64,000 bases of DNA from Chryseobacterium sp. JJR-5R (GCF_034047335.1 NZ_CP139137.1:124001-188000); one strand, 5' to 3'; shown: positions 8,048-16,523, numbered from the stretch's first letter. Notes: generated from the letters alone by a model not told the origin. Numbers and translations are program-made.

Positions 8048-10699
8048 ATGAAAAAATGGGTTAAAAAGATATGCATTGGTCTTGGCATTATGCTTATCCT
8101 GGTCTTACTGGCTAATCTCGGACTGAATATCTGGCTTAAAACCCAGCTTCCAAAATATATCAAAAACAATACGGATTATAAAGTTTCCTATAAGCTGATG
8201 GAAGTTGACCTCCTGTCCGGGAATATTCTTTCGACAGGGATTACCGTAAACAGCAAAAACCCTCAGAATACCGATGCCATAGGGTTGCAGGGAACCATTG
8301 ATACCCTGAAAATCAGCCGATTCGGAATCTATGATGCCATTTTCAATAAGCAGATCAACTCATCTGACCTGTTACTTGCCAAGCCTGATTTAAATATCAT
8401 CCTCGCCAAACCGGCAGATACAAAAACGGGTAAAAAAAGAAACCCGGTTATGTTTGAAAATATCAGGATCCATAAAGGCAACATCAGTATTTTCAGGCAT
8501 ACGAAGCAAAAATTCATATCCGTAGAGGCTCTTGATCTGTATGTGGAAAACCTGCAGCTGACCGAAGAATCCGTAGAAAACCAGCTGCCTGTGGTTTTTG
8601 ATAATTATAATATCAGAGGCAGGAATTTTTTTATACGTCCCGATAATGTCTATGCTTTACGGATTAATTCTATACAAACCACAAACGGGCAGGTATCAAT
8701 CAATAATTTCCAGCTTGTCCCGGTACTTACGTTTGATCAGTTTAAAAAATACTATCCTAAAAAAACAGAACTTTTTCAGTTTGCTGCTAAAAAGATGGAG
8801 TTTAAAGATCTGGTATTGAAAAAAAACAAGGTAACACTTTCCCATGCTAACTTTTATGATCCGGATTTTGTAATCTATACAACCAATGCAGCTTCTGTAA
8901 AAATTAAAAAACCTTCTGATTTTGAGCTTAATCTTGAAGATATACGTCTTAAAAATGCGGTTGTCCGCATCATGAAGCCTGACGGCAAGAAGCTTCTGTA
9001 CGCCAAGAATATCAATGCAGATGTCAATCAGCTGAAATTTGATAAGGAAACCCGCGAAGAGCTTATTCCGGTTGGTTATAAAGATTTCCGGTTGTCAGGG
9101 AGCGATATTTTATACTCCAATCATCAGGATTTTAATATCAAAAGCCTCAGTTTAAATCCAAAAAAAGGAGAACTGAAACAGATTACCGTTGTACCTAATG
9201 GTACTGCTGAAGGAAAAACGTCTATGGACTTGTCTGCTGAACTTGTTGCCTTTACAATTAATACATTGGAATTTGCAGACAAAAAGCTCAAGCTTGATAT
9301 CAACGAAGTTCTTGCAGACAGGGTAAAAGGAACGGTTAAAGCCGGGGATGCTAAAAACAGTAAAAAAAGCGGTTCAAGCGGAATACAATTTCCGATTATT
9401 GTAAGAAAGGTGACGGTAAAAAATTCGGATATTACTTACGATAAAGATAACCGGCCTTTGAGTTTCAGCGGACTTAACGCTATGGTTAACGATATCCGCC
9501 TTGTTCCGAAAAAAGATAATTCCGGGATAGCGGTGAGTGTTAAGAATTACGTTCTCACTACCAATAATTTCCTTTACAAAACGCAGTTTTACCGGATGGC
9601 TGCCGGTTTTCTTAAGCTTAATGAAAAAAATGTCCAGATCAATAATTTTGAAATGGCACCGGTAGTTTCTAGGGCTCAGTTTATCAGGGCGATTCCTGTT
9701 GAAAGTGACCTTTATGATATCAAAGCCCGGCAGATCAGTGCAGACGGGACCTGGGACCTGTTCTCAGATCAGAAATCCATTAATGCTTCCCAAGTGATCA
9801 TTCAGTCTGCCGATGCCAATATTTTCAGGAGTAAAATCCCTAAGGATGACCCTAAAGAGAAACCTTTGTATTCAAGGCTGCTCCGGTCGCTGAAGATTCC
9901 GCTGTCTGTCAATACACTTACCCTGAAAGATTCAAAACTGGTGTATGAAGAAGATACTCCCGAAAGCGCGGGCCCGGGAAAACTTACGTTCAGCAATTTT
10001 AATATGAATGTCAGAAACCTCAATTCAGCAAAAATGAAAGGGAAGCCGACAAAAGTTGATATCAGGATCAGCTGCTCATTCATGGATCTTGCGCCGCTCA
10101 CTGTAAACTGGAATTTTGATGTTGCAGATCAGCGGGACTTATTTACTATTTCAGGCAAAATTACCGGCCTTCCTGCACGGGGCATCAACCCTTTCATCCG
10201 TCCTTACCTTCACGTAAGTGCTACAGGGAACATCCAGGAAATGCTTTTCAATTTCAGGGGAAGCCCAAAAGGGCTGAACGGTGATTTTAATCTCAGGCAC
10301 AAGGATCTGAAGGTTGCCATTCTGGATAAAGACAACCGTGAGAAAAAAGGATTGCTGTCTGCTGTTGCCAATCTGCTGGTAAAATCAGATTCCGGCAAGC
10401 TCCCTGAAGATGTGAAGGTGGAAGATGTGGAAAGGGATGCTACAAAATCATTTTTTAACTTATTCTGGAAAGGAATAGAGCAGGGATTGAAGAAAACCCT
10501 TATCGGAATCAACATCGGCGGCGGGACAAAAACACCGGATAATGGCAATGCTGCAAAAAAAGATATCAAACCATCTGCCGCTCCGGATAAGAAGGCATCA
10601 GATAAAACGGAAATAAAAGCGGAAGGAGAGAAAAATAAAAAACCTTTTCTGAAAGGCATCTTCAGGAAAAAAGAGAAAGAAAACCCCGGAACCAAATAG
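8048..10699 (+). CDS. AsmA-like (DUF748-type) membrane-anchored periplasmic protein
   Basis: An 883-residue protein with one N-terminal membrane helix at about residues 7-30 (ICIGLGIMLILVLLANLGLNIWL). A long periplasmic region of repeated beta-strand units follows (for example LQGTIDTLKISRFGIYD, NARVRIMKPDG-like and FNLRHKDLKVAILD). This is the architecture of AsmA/YhdP/TamB-type proteins, built from beta-taco grooves that are thought to move phospholipids between membranes. Near the C-terminus, GNIQEMLFNFRGSPKGLNGDFNLRHKDLKV is the typical AsmA C-domain. The last 60 residues are a Lys/Ala/Glu/Pro-rich tail (KKDIKPSAAPDKKASDK...) of low complexity. The function is inferred from the family; a structural match would be the test. 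The stop codon lies in the loop of a terminator hairpin. Confidence 0.75.
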   Translation: MKKWVKKICIGLGIMLILVLLANLGLNIWLKTQLPKYIKNNTDYKVSYKLMEVDLLSGNILSTGITVNSKNPQNTDAIGLQGTIDTLKISRFGIYDAIFNKQINSSDLLLAKPDLNIILAKPADTKTGKKRNPVMFENIRIHKGNISIFRHTKQKFISVEALDLYVENLQLTEESVENQLPVVFDNYNIRGRNFFIRPDNVYALRINSIQTTNGQVSINNFQLVPVLTFDQFKKYYPKKTELFQFAAKKMEFKDLVLKKNKVTLSHANFYDPDFVIYTTNAASVKIKKPSDFELNLEDIRLKNAVVRIMKPDGKKLLYAKNINADVNQLKFDKETREELIPVGYKDFRLSGSDILYSNHQDFNIKSLSLNPKKGELKQITVVPNGTAEGKTSMDLSAELVAFTINTLEFADKKLKLDINEVLADRVKGTVKAGDAKNSKKSGSSGIQFPIIVRKVTVKNSDITYDKDNRPLSFSGLNAMVNDIRLVPKKDNSGIAVSVKNYVLTTNNFLYKTQFYRMAAGFLKLNEKNVQINNFEMAPVVSRAQFIRAIPVESDLYDIKARQISADGTWDLFSDQKSINASQVIIQSADANIFRSKIPKDDPKEKPLYSRLLRSLKIPLSVNTLTLKDSKLVYEEDTPESAGPGKLTFSNFNMNVRNLNSAKMKGKPTKVDIRISCSFMDLAPLTVNWNFDVADQRDLFTISGKITGLPARGINPFIRPYLHVSATGNIQEMLFNFRGSPKGLNGDFNLRHKDLKVAILDKDNREKKGLLSAVANLLVKSDSGKLPEDVKVEDVERDATKSFFNLFWKGIEQGLKKTLIGINIGGGTKTPDNGNAAKKDIKPSAAPDKKASDKTEIKAEGEKNKKPFLKGIFRKKEKENPGTK

Positions 10700-10710
10700 C
10701 TCCGGGGTTT
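10681..10710. terminator. Bidirectional terminator overlapping a stop codon
   Basis: A 10-bp perfect stem, AAACCCCGGA (10681-10690) with TCCGGGGTTT (10701-10710). The AsmA-like gene's stop codon lies in the loop. On the minus strand it is followed by TTTTC, which suits termination of the convergent gene at 10714. Confidence 0.75.
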
Positions 10711-10713
10711 AAG

Positions 10714-11061
10714 TTATGAATCAAGATCAAACTCTTCGTTTTCCAGGATAGGGATCTTACGCAGGAAATCATCAAATTCTTTAGGATAGTTGCTTCCTGC
10801 ACCATAAGAATCAATCATCATTCCCAGGTTGCCGTCAGTATCTTTAATTACATAAAGGACAGCATTGTCATCCGGATTGCTCGGTCCTTCGAAACGGTAG
10901 GTCTTTACGATGGTCAGTTCGTCAGGCTGGTATTTTTTTTCAGAATTTTCAAATTTCATTTCACCTTCTTCATTCATTCTGAATTCCCTGTGGATCCCTC
11001 TTTGTGTCAGTCTTGTCATCACCTGACTTAATGTCGTCATTTTATCGATATGTCCTTCCAT
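10714..11061 (-). CDS. Conserved hypothetical small protein
   Basis: A 115-residue soluble acidic protein with no signal peptide. The sequence has a helical start (MTTLSQVMTRLTQRGIHREF), a short strand region around EKKYQPDELTIVKTYRFEG, and an acidic end (FLRKIPILENEEFDLDS). Homologues in Flavobacteriia are sometimes labelled phosphoribosylpyrophosphate synthetase, but the PRPP-binding motif DDxx-TGGT is absent, so that name is not supported. The start could also be Met8 (11040), which begins the conserved-looking part. The function is unknown. Confidence 0.7.
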   Translation of the reverse strand: MEGHIDKMTTLSQVMTRLTQRGIHREFRMNEEGEMKFENSEKKYQPDELTIVKTYRFEGPSNPDDNAVLYVIKDTDGNLGMMIDSYGAGSNYPKEFDDFLRKIPILENEEFDLDS

Positions 11062-11226
11062 AATATTATTTTTCCTTTAAGATACAATAATTAAACCACA
11101 GCGATAAAGAAAGGTATTTATATAGGAGATTAAACCGGAGCCAGTTAAGTGTTAACAAAATTTATAATACATATCATTCTTTGGGTATGCTTTTTGCAAT
11201 AGAAAAATTAATAAATCAGACGAAAT

Positions 11227-11421
11227 ATGAAAAAAGAGGTCGGAGTTTTACTGGCAGGGGGAGTTGGTCTTTTGGCAGTATTAAGCATCATCGGTATCAA
11301 GAAAATATTAAATAAAAAAGATAAAAAGTATAACGATACCTACTCGGATTATTACAGGCATTTTGACAAAGACTCCTATGATGACGAATATCACGGAGTG
11401 GAATTCTATGCATTGAAATAG
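11227..11421 (+). CDS. Small single-pass membrane protein
   Basis: A 64-residue protein with one hydrophobic helix near residues 5-24 (VGVLLAGGVGLLAVLSIIGI). A Lys-rich stretch (KKILNKKDKK) and a Tyr/Asp-rich tail (YNDTYSDYYRHFDKDSYDDEYHG) follow. The charge pattern suggests an outside-facing N-terminus with the tail in the cytoplasm. There is no recognised family and no partner gene nearby. Its reality rests on a plausible start after an AT-rich leader and on the clean membrane-plus-tail design. Confidence 0.55.
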   Translation: MKKEVGVLLAGGVGLLAVLSIIGIKKILNKKDKKYNDTYSDYYRHFDKDSYDDEYHGVEFYALK

Positions 11422-11512
11422 CAATACAAACAACAATAATAAACATTATCATATATAATCCATACCGTAAAGGCGATGGATTTTTTTGTGTAAAATTTGT
11501 TGTTAAAAAGCA

Positions 11513-11541
11513 TTGTTTATTAATGTGCCGTTTTATCTTTA
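11513..11541 (+). promoter_or_regulatory. Promoter of the radical SAM gene
   Basis: TTG at 11513-11515, an 18-bp spacer, then TATCTTTA at 11534-11541, one base off the TAnnTTTG consensus. The predicted transcript would start very near the ATG at 11549, which argues against a longer reading from 11513. Confidence 0.4.
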
Positions 11542-11548
11542 CAGATTG

Positions 11549-12595
11549 ATGCAGAACGAAAATATAATTAAAGGTCAGGGAGCTCAGCGAAATGTGGTCA
11601 ACCGTTTCGAAAAATATACTTATGAGCCGGAAGACGAAGATGTCGAAACGGTAAAAACATCCTTCACCGAAGTTTTTCCTAAGACCATTGTGAATCAGGT
11701 GAAAAGCAAAGATCTGCCGATGGAATATTCCATGAATCCTTATCAGGGTTGTGAACACGGCTGCTCGTACTGTTTTGCGAGGCCGACCCATGAATATTGG
11801 GGCTACAGCGCAGGCGTTGATTTTGAAAGAAAAATCATGGTCAAAAAAAATGCACCGGAACTTCTGGAGAAATTTTTCCAGAAAAAGCGGTACCAGCCGG
11901 CACCGATTTTACTTTCCGGGAATACCGATTGTTATCAGCCTGCAGAACGCCGGTTTGAAATAACACGTAAGCTCCTGAAAGTGTGCCTGGACTACAGGCA
12001 TCCCGTCCATATCCTGACCAAGAATGCAATGGTTTTAAGGGATATTGACCTTTTACAGCCGATGGCAGAACAAAACCTGGTTTCCGTCTCTCTGAGTATT
12101 CCCACCATTAATGAAGAGCTTAGAAGAAAAATGGAGCCGCGGACCAGCTGTGCGAAAAATAAACTGAAAGCGATAGAGGTATTATCCGAAAGCAAAATTC
12201 CGGTGAATGTAATGGTTGCACCAATTATTCCCGGGCTCAATAGTGAAGAACCGCTGGCTATTTTAAAAGCCATTTCAGATGCGGGTGCAAAAAGCTTCGG
12301 GTATACATTAGTGCGGTTGAATGATGCGGTTGAACCGGTCTTTGTTCAGTGGATTGAAAGTGCTTTTCCTGACCGTGCCCAAAAAGTACTGAACCTGATC
12401 CGCTCTGTGCGCGGCGGGAACCTGGGTGAAAAAAGATATTTTGACCGTCAGAGAGGTGAAGGAAATATTGCTGAAATGATCCACAGTACTTTTAAAATCG
12501 GAAGGAAAAAATTCTTTGACAGAAAAGAATTCCCGAAATTGTCAACCGCTGGGTTTACCGGAGCGAAAGACCAGCAGCTGAGGTTGTTTGATTGA
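11549..12595 (+). CDS. PA0069-family radical SAM protein (SplB-like)
   Basis: A 348-residue radical SAM enzyme. The Fe4S4-binding cysteines are Cys68, Cys72 and Cys75 in MNPYQGCEHGCSYCFARP, the CxxxCxxC motif used to bind S-adenosylmethionine. Downstream motifs PILLSGNTDCYQPAE and SVSLSIPTINEEL follow the pattern of the PA0069/spore-photoproduct-lyase-like family. The substrate is unknown in this family, and DNA repair has been suggested from SplB similarity only. No SPASM or RRE domain is present, so it does not look like a peptide-modifying enzyme. The start is set at MQNENIIKGQG because the upstream in-frame ATG at 11513 overlaps the promoter. Confidence 0.88.
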   Translation: MQNENIIKGQGAQRNVVNRFEKYTYEPEDEDVETVKTSFTEVFPKTIVNQVKSKDLPMEYSMNPYQGCEHGCSYCFARPTHEYWGYSAGVDFERKIMVKKNAPELLEKFFQKKRYQPAPILLSGNTDCYQPAERRFEITRKLLKVCLDYRHPVHILTKNAMVLRDIDLLQPMAEQNLVSVSLSIPTINEELRRKMEPRTSCAKNKLKAIEVLSESKIPVNVMVAPIIPGLNSEEPLAILKAISDAGAKSFGYTLVRLNDAVEPVFVQWIESAFPDRAQKVLNLIRSVRGGNLGEKRYFDRQRGEGNIAEMIHSTFKIGRKKFFDRKEFPKLSTAGFTGAKDQQLRLFD

Positions 12596-12606
12596 TCATT
12601 AAAATA

Positions 12607-12997
12607 TTGAGAAAACTGTTTTTCTTACTTTTGCTTTTTGCGGAAATAATTTTGTCTTTATATATTCCATGGATTACCCGGGCTAATTGTACAGATTACT
12701 GACGCTTCGAATGATTTTAAATTTAGCCTTGTATCTTATAAAAATGAAAACAACAATGTATTTTTTACTCCAAAAAAAGGTAAAATTTTAAGTTTTTCTA
12801 AATTTAAACTTTTGGAAGAAAATTTTTACAGTCAGCCTTTTGCAGAGCTTGAAAGCAGTGGTATGAGATTGGTACATGCTGATGAAAAAGGGAATAGATT
12901 GCCCTGGAATTCACGAGAAATGTCACAAAAAATGCAGAATACGCTTAAAGAAAATAATAATCCCATAGAGCTTAATTATAAACCCGACTTCAAATAA
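12607..12997 (+). pseudogene. Frameshifted small secreted-protein gene
   Basis: A TTG at 12607 opens a 31-codon frame encoding a good signal peptide (RKLFFLLLLFAEIILSLYIP) that ends in TGA at 12700. In the +1 frame, open from 12650 to the stop at 12995-12997, lies a continuous coding-like stretch (QITDASNDFKFSLVSYKNEN... to NPIELNYKPDFK). Joining the two by one frameshift near 12650-12700 would give a secreted protein of about 125 residues. An independent short gene starting at TTG 12812 (61 residues, EENFYSQPFAELES...) is the alternative. The family is not recognised. Base composition is more AT-rich than the flanking genes. Confidence 0.45.
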
Positions 12998-13016
12998 TAC
13001 ATAATTTATAAAAAAG

Positions 13017-13040
13017 AAACCGCTCCAAAAGGAACGGTTT
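13017..13040. terminator. Bidirectional terminator
   Basis: AAACCGCTCC (13017-13026) and GGAACGGTTT (13031-13040) pair with one mismatch around AAAA. On the minus strand TTTCTTTTTT follows, which suits the peptide gene at 13067. It also closes the decayed gene on the plus strand. Confidence 0.7.
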
Positions 13041-13066
13041 TATCATTTGCAGATGAAATCTATAGT

Positions 13067-13231
13067 TTAGATTGAATCATCCGGGCATTTGAAATCATCA
13101 CTGCAGGTTGTACAGATTACTACGTTCCCGCATGCATACACGCAGAAATCTGGTTCCGGAAGTGTTTTAATTCCTCCTGCTCCCGTAATTGTTTTTAACT
13201 GGCTTTTGTTTAACTTCTTTAGATTTTTCAT
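13067..13231 (-). CDS. Cysteine-rich peptide with double-glycine-type leader (A)
   Basis: A 54-residue precursor not long enough for most gene callers. The leader MKNLKKLNKSQLKTITGAGG has the charged/amphipathic helix and GG ending of peptides cleaved by C39 peptidase-containing ABC exporters. The core has five cysteines (30, 34, 40, 43, 49) in about 34 residues (DFCVYACGNVVICTTCSDDFKC). The leader closely resembles those of the genes at 13451 and 33886. Such peptides are widespread in Chryseobacterium and are often labelled bacteriocin-like, but activity has generally not been shown. No exporter, immunity or modification gene is adjacent. It is divergent from peptide B, with its own promoter and terminator. 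Confidence 0.8.
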   Translation of the reverse strand: MKNLKKLNKSQLKTITGAGGIKTLPEPDFCVYACGNVVICTTCSDDFKCPDDSI

Positions 13232-13261
13232 ATTGTTTTAATTAAAAATTTGATAGTACTG

Positions 13262-13290
13262 TAAATATAATTAAAAAATACATAAATCAA
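13262..13290 (-). promoter_or_regulatory. Promoter of peptide gene A
   Basis: On the minus strand TTG (13288-13290), an 18-bp spacer and TATATTTA (13262-13269) match the Bacteroidota promoter except for the last base. It lies about 30 bp upstream of the ATG. Confidence 0.5.
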
Positions 13291-13360
13291 ACTGTTGTGG
13301 TATATTTTTTAAATAAAATTTATTAATTTCATTAATTGGTGAATAAAATCACTTAAAAAT

Positions 13361-13391
13361 TTGATTGTTAATAAGATATATTTTAACTTTA
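13361..13391 (+). promoter_or_regulatory. Promoter of peptide gene B
   Basis: TTG at 13361-13363, a 20-bp spacer and TAACTTTA at 13384-13391. A second TTG at 13365-13367 would give a 16-bp spacer. The 219-bp AT-rich region between the divergent peptide genes therefore appears to hold two back-to-back promoters. Confidence 0.4.
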
Positions 13392-13450
13392 AATTGTTAA
13401 CAGTGTTGTCCGAAAAGCTTACAGAATAAGAAATACCAAACATAAAAACA

Positions 13451-13720
13451 ATGAAAAATTACAGAAAACTTTCAAGAGAAGACAAAAAAAGAATTTCAGC
13501 CGGTGATAATCCGGCGTACTGTTTCGAAGGCGGCGGCCCCGGAACCGGAGGCTGTGCTGCTGATCAGATTTGTTCAGGCGGAAGATGTATTCTATATAAT
13601 GATCCCGGAAACGGGGGAGGAGGCAATCCCGGCGGCGGCGATTCTTTTACCTGCATCTGTCCGTGGGGAACGGTTATACAGTCGACCCCTTGTCCGGAAT
13701 TTTACTGCATCACAGGATAA
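13451..13720 (+). CDS. Glycine- and cysteine-rich leader peptide (B)
   Basis: An 89-residue protein that starts with MKNYRKLSREDKKRISAGDN, a variant of the leader seen at 13067 and 33886 but with SAG in place of the GG site. The rest holds eight cysteines (24, 35, 41, 46, 68, 70, 81, 86) and two glycine-rich runs (EGGGPGTGGC and NGGGGNPGGGD). The spacing CAADQICSGGRC suggests a compact disulfide-bonded knot, followed by a second Cys-rich part CICPWG...CPEFYC. No membrane helix is present. Whether it is secreted through a leader-peptidase exporter is inference from leader similarity. It is followed by a strong terminator. Confidence 0.75.
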   Translation: MKNYRKLSREDKKRISAGDNPAYCFEGGGPGTGGCAADQICSGGRCILYNDPGNGGGGNPGGGDSFTCICPWGTVIQSTPCPEFYCITG

Positions 13721-13750
13721 TTAAGAATGAAAAATGGCTGTGAAAAAATT

Positions 13751-13804
13751 AAAGTCAATAATTGATCTTATTCCTAAATACAAGAACAATCAATTATTGA
13801 CTTT
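13751..13804. terminator. Long-stem bidirectional terminator
   Basis: A perfect 16-bp stem, AAAGTCAATAATTGAT (13751-13766) with ATCAATTATTGACTTT (13789-13804), and a 22-nt loop. T-rich DNA follows on both strands. It separates peptide gene B from the convergent oxygenase gene. Confidence 0.8.
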
Positions 13805-13811
13805 TTATCTG

Positions 13812-14762
13812 TTATTTTTTAATCAGTCCCAGTTCAATTAACCGCTCATGCAGAAATGCTCCGGCTGTAGTATCTTCATACAGTTTCGGATGGTTTTCAT
13901 CTACACAGTTTTCAAGCGCGTTTAAAGACATGGAGCTTACCGGATGCATAAAGAAAGGGATGGAATACCTTGATGTCCCCCAAAGCTCTCTCGGCGGATT
14001 AACGACCCTGTGGATGGTTGATTTCAGTTTATTGTTCGTATGCCTTGAAAGCATATCCCCGACGTTGATCATCAGCTCGTCCGGTTCTGCAATCGCATCG
14101 ATCCATTCGCCTTTGTGGTTTTGAACCTGAAGGCCTTTTCCCTGGGAGCCCATCAGAAGCGTAATCAGGTTGATATCGCCGTGAGCCGCTGCCCTTACCG
14201 CATCGTCCGGTTCCTGTGTAATAGGAGGGTAATGGATCGGTCTTAAAATAGAATTTCCTTCTGCAATTTTATCGTCAAAATAAAATTCATCCAGTCCTAA
14301 ATACAAAGCCAGGGCCCTTAAAACATACTGTCCTGTTTTTTCCAGCATCTGGTATGCTTCTTTGCCTACTTCATTGAACTTCGGAAGTTCTTCAACCGTT
14401 ACATTATCTGGGTACTCGCTTTTGTATTGTGAATCCTCAGTCACATACTGCCCGAAATGCCAGAATTCTTTCAGGTCTCCTTTTTTAAAGCCTTTTGCCG
14501 TTTCTTTGCCGAATCCTACATAGCCTCTCTGTCCGCCAATGCCCGGAATCTCGTATTTCTGTTTTGTTTCTGTGGGCAGTTCAAAAAAGTTCTTTACCTC
14601 TTCATACAGTTCATCCACCAGGGTGTCACTAAGAAAATGGCCTTTTAAGGCTACAAAACCAATTTCTTCATAAGCTTTTCCGATTTCATTAACAAATTTC
14701 TGTTTGCGTTCCGGGTCACCCGAAAGGAAATCACGCAGGTCTACACTAGGTATTTTGTCCAT
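13812..14762 (-). CDS. Isopenicillin-N-synthase-like Fe(II)/2-oxoglutarate oxygenase
   Basis: A 316-residue enzyme of the isopenicillin N synthase / plant-type 2OG oxygenase family. The iron ligands His194 and Asp196 (AAAHGDINLITLL) and His251 (STIHRVVNP) are all present, and Arg265/Ser267 of RYSIPFF bind the 2-oxoglutarate carboxylate. The N-terminal DIOX_N region includes IPSVDLRDF and RGYVGFGKE. Length and motif order are complete, so it should be active. The physiological substrate is not known for most bacterial members. It is convergent with the peptide gene B and divergent from menD. Confidence 0.88.
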   Translation of the reverse strand: MDKIPSVDLRDFLSGDPERKQKFVNEIGKAYEEIGFVALKGHFLSDTLVDELYEEVKNFFELPTETKQKYEIPGIGGQRGYVGFGKETAKGFKKGDLKEFWHFGQYVTEDSQYKSEYPDNVTVEELPKFNEVGKEAYQMLEKTGQYVLRALALYLGLDEFYFDDKIAEGNSILRPIHYPPITQEPDDAVRAAAHGDINLITLLMGSQGKGLQVQNHKGEWIDAIAEPDELMINVGDMLSRHTNNKLKSTIHRVVNPPRELWGTSRYSIPFFMHPVSSMSLNALENCVDENHPKLYEDTTAGAFLHERLIELGLIKK

Positions 14763-14846
14763 TTATAGAAATTTTACGTAGCGCTAAATTACAGATTTTA
14801 AATTAAATTCTTTTTTATCTCCGGTATTATAAATTAAATTTGTCCT

Positions 14847-16523
14847 ATGAAAAAATATTCTTCCAAAAGAAGTATTCAGATATTGGCACACCTTCTTCAA
14901 CAGTACGGAATTTCAGATATTATCATCTCCCCGGGATCCAGGAATGCTCCTCTGGCGATTCATTTTTCGGAAACCGACGGCTTTAACTGTTTCAGTATTG
15001 TAGATGAAAGGAGTGCGGCTTTCGTAGGAATGGGAATGGCCATGAGCCATAAAAAACCGGTTGCCATTACCTGTACCAGCGGTTCTGCAGCAGCCAATTA
15101 TTATCCTGCGGTTACGGAAGCTTTTTATTCGAATATCCCGCTTTTGGTGCTGACTGCCGACAGGCCCACAGATTATGTGGATATTTTTGACGGACAGACG
15201 ATCAGGCAGCAGAATCTTTTTCATCAGCATTCCTACGGGGACTTCCAGCTGCTGGAAGACAGCCGGGAAAATGCGGAAGATTTTAATTTCGATACCCTTA
15301 AAAAAGCCATCGAGCTCTGTTTTGAAAAGCAGGGCCCGGTTCATATCAATATTCCTTTGGAGGAACCTTTGTATGAGCTGATCTCTGAGCTCCCGACTTT
15401 CCCTACCGTAGAGAAAACAATCAAGCAAAAAGATTATGAAATCCCGTCGAACCTTGTGGCTGACTGGAATACTTCGCAGCGGATTATGATTCTGGTAGGA
15501 ACCAGGGGCTACAGTCCTGAACTGGAAAATCAGCTGTCCCAGCTGGTTAAAAACCATTCTGTTGTAGTGTTGAGTGAAGCCAATTCCAACCTGTATCACG
15601 AAAAGTTCTTCAGGCATATTGACCGTTACATTTTTAATTTCACCGAAGAAGATTACAGGACCTATGCACCTGATTTACTGATTACGGTAGGGCAGAACGT
15701 AGTGTCTAAAAAAGTGAAGCAGTTTTTAAGGAGTGCCAAGCCGAAACAGCACTGGCACCTGGATGAAGTCTGGCAGCCCGATACCTATTTCGCCCTGACA
15801 GAAAAGATAGAAGCAAGGCCTGAAATTTTCTTTACCAAACTATTGAAATTCATTAATCTGGAGCCAAGGCCCTATTTTAACCTCTGGGATATTTTAAGGG
15901 ATAAAAAAGATGCAAAGCATGAACAGTTTCTGAATACGGTAGGATTTTCTGATTTTTATTTCTTCCGTACATCTTCACAGGCGATTCCTGAACATTACAA
16001 TATCCATTTCAGCAACAGCTCAGCCATCAGGTATGCCCAGCTGTTTGATTACGGGAAGAGAAAAATCTATTGTAACCGGGGAACGAGCGGTATTGACGGT
16101 TCCACGTCTACTGCCATGGGATTTGCCATTAAAAACGCGGATCCCACCCTGCTGATTACAGGGGACCTGAGTTTTTTCTATGATATCAACGGGCTTTGGA
16201 ACCAGTATATTCCTCCTTTTGTAAGAATTATGATTTTTAATAACGGGGAAGGCAATATTTTCAAGATTATTCCGGGCCCGGGAAATGCCAACCCGAATGC
16301 ACTGGATGAGTTTATTGCTACCAGGCATCATAAAAATGCAGAGCATCTCGCAAAACATTTCGGGTTTTCTTACACGAAAGTAGATGAAGAAGCTACATTA
16401 GACCGGGTCCTGGAAAATTTCTTTAAACCTGATGTTCAGCCTAAGATATTGGAAATTAACACCTATGGGAAAAACAATGCCGAGGTACAGAAAGCTTATT
16501 TTGAATTTATGAAAGATAAATAA
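14847..16523 (+). CDS. menD: Menaquinone synthesis enzyme MenD (SEPHCHC synthase)
   Basis: A 558-residue thiamine-diphosphate enzyme that joins 2-oxoglutarate-derived succinic semialdehyde to isochorismate to make SEPHCHC, the first committed step of menaquinone synthesis. The N-terminal motif IISPGSRNAPLAI, the glutamate in VDERSAAFVGMGMA that activates ThDP, and TSGSAAANYYPAVTEA are diagnostic of MenD. The C-terminal ThDP-binding part has NRGTSGIDGSTSTAMG and ITGDLSFFYDINGLWN. Menaquinone is the usual quinone of Bacteroidota. Other men genes are not in the window. Confidence 0.95.
   Translation: MKKYSSKRSIQILAHLLQQYGISDIIISPGSRNAPLAIHFSETDGFNCFSIVDERSAAFVGMGMAMSHKKPVAITCTSGSAAANYYPAVTEAFYSNIPLLVLTADRPTDYVDIFDGQTIRQQNLFHQHSYGDFQLLEDSRENAEDFNFDTLKKAIELCFEKQGPVHINIPLEEPLYELISELPTFPTVEKTIKQKDYEIPSNLVADWNTSQRIMILVGTRGYSPELENQLSQLVKNHSVVVLSEANSNLYHEKFFRHIDRYIFNFTEEDYRTYAPDLLITVGQNVVSKKVKQFLRSAKPKQHWHLDEVWQPDTYFALTEKIEARPEIFFTKLLKFINLEPRPYFNLWDILRDKKDAKHEQFLNTVGFSDFYFFRTSSQAIPEHYNIHFSNSSAIRYAQLFDYGKRKIYCNRGTSGIDGSTSTAMGFAIKNADPTLLITGDLSFFYDINGLWNQYIPPFVRIMIFNNGEGNIFKIIPGPGNANPNALDEFIATRHHKNAEHLAKHFGFSYTKVDEEATLDRVLENFFKPDVQPKILEINTYGKNNAEVQKAYFEFMKDK

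Noticed and set aside
10714..11061. Phosphoribosylpyrophosphate synthetase label for the small protein
   Set aside because: PRPP-binding motif is absent and the protein is too short; only the name recurs in databases.
11513..11548. Longer start for the radical SAM gene
   Set aside because: Overlaps the predicted promoter and adds residues unlike the family.
14913..15617. 234-codon minus-strand frame opposite menD
   Set aside because: Antisense to a complete menD; no recognisable motif.
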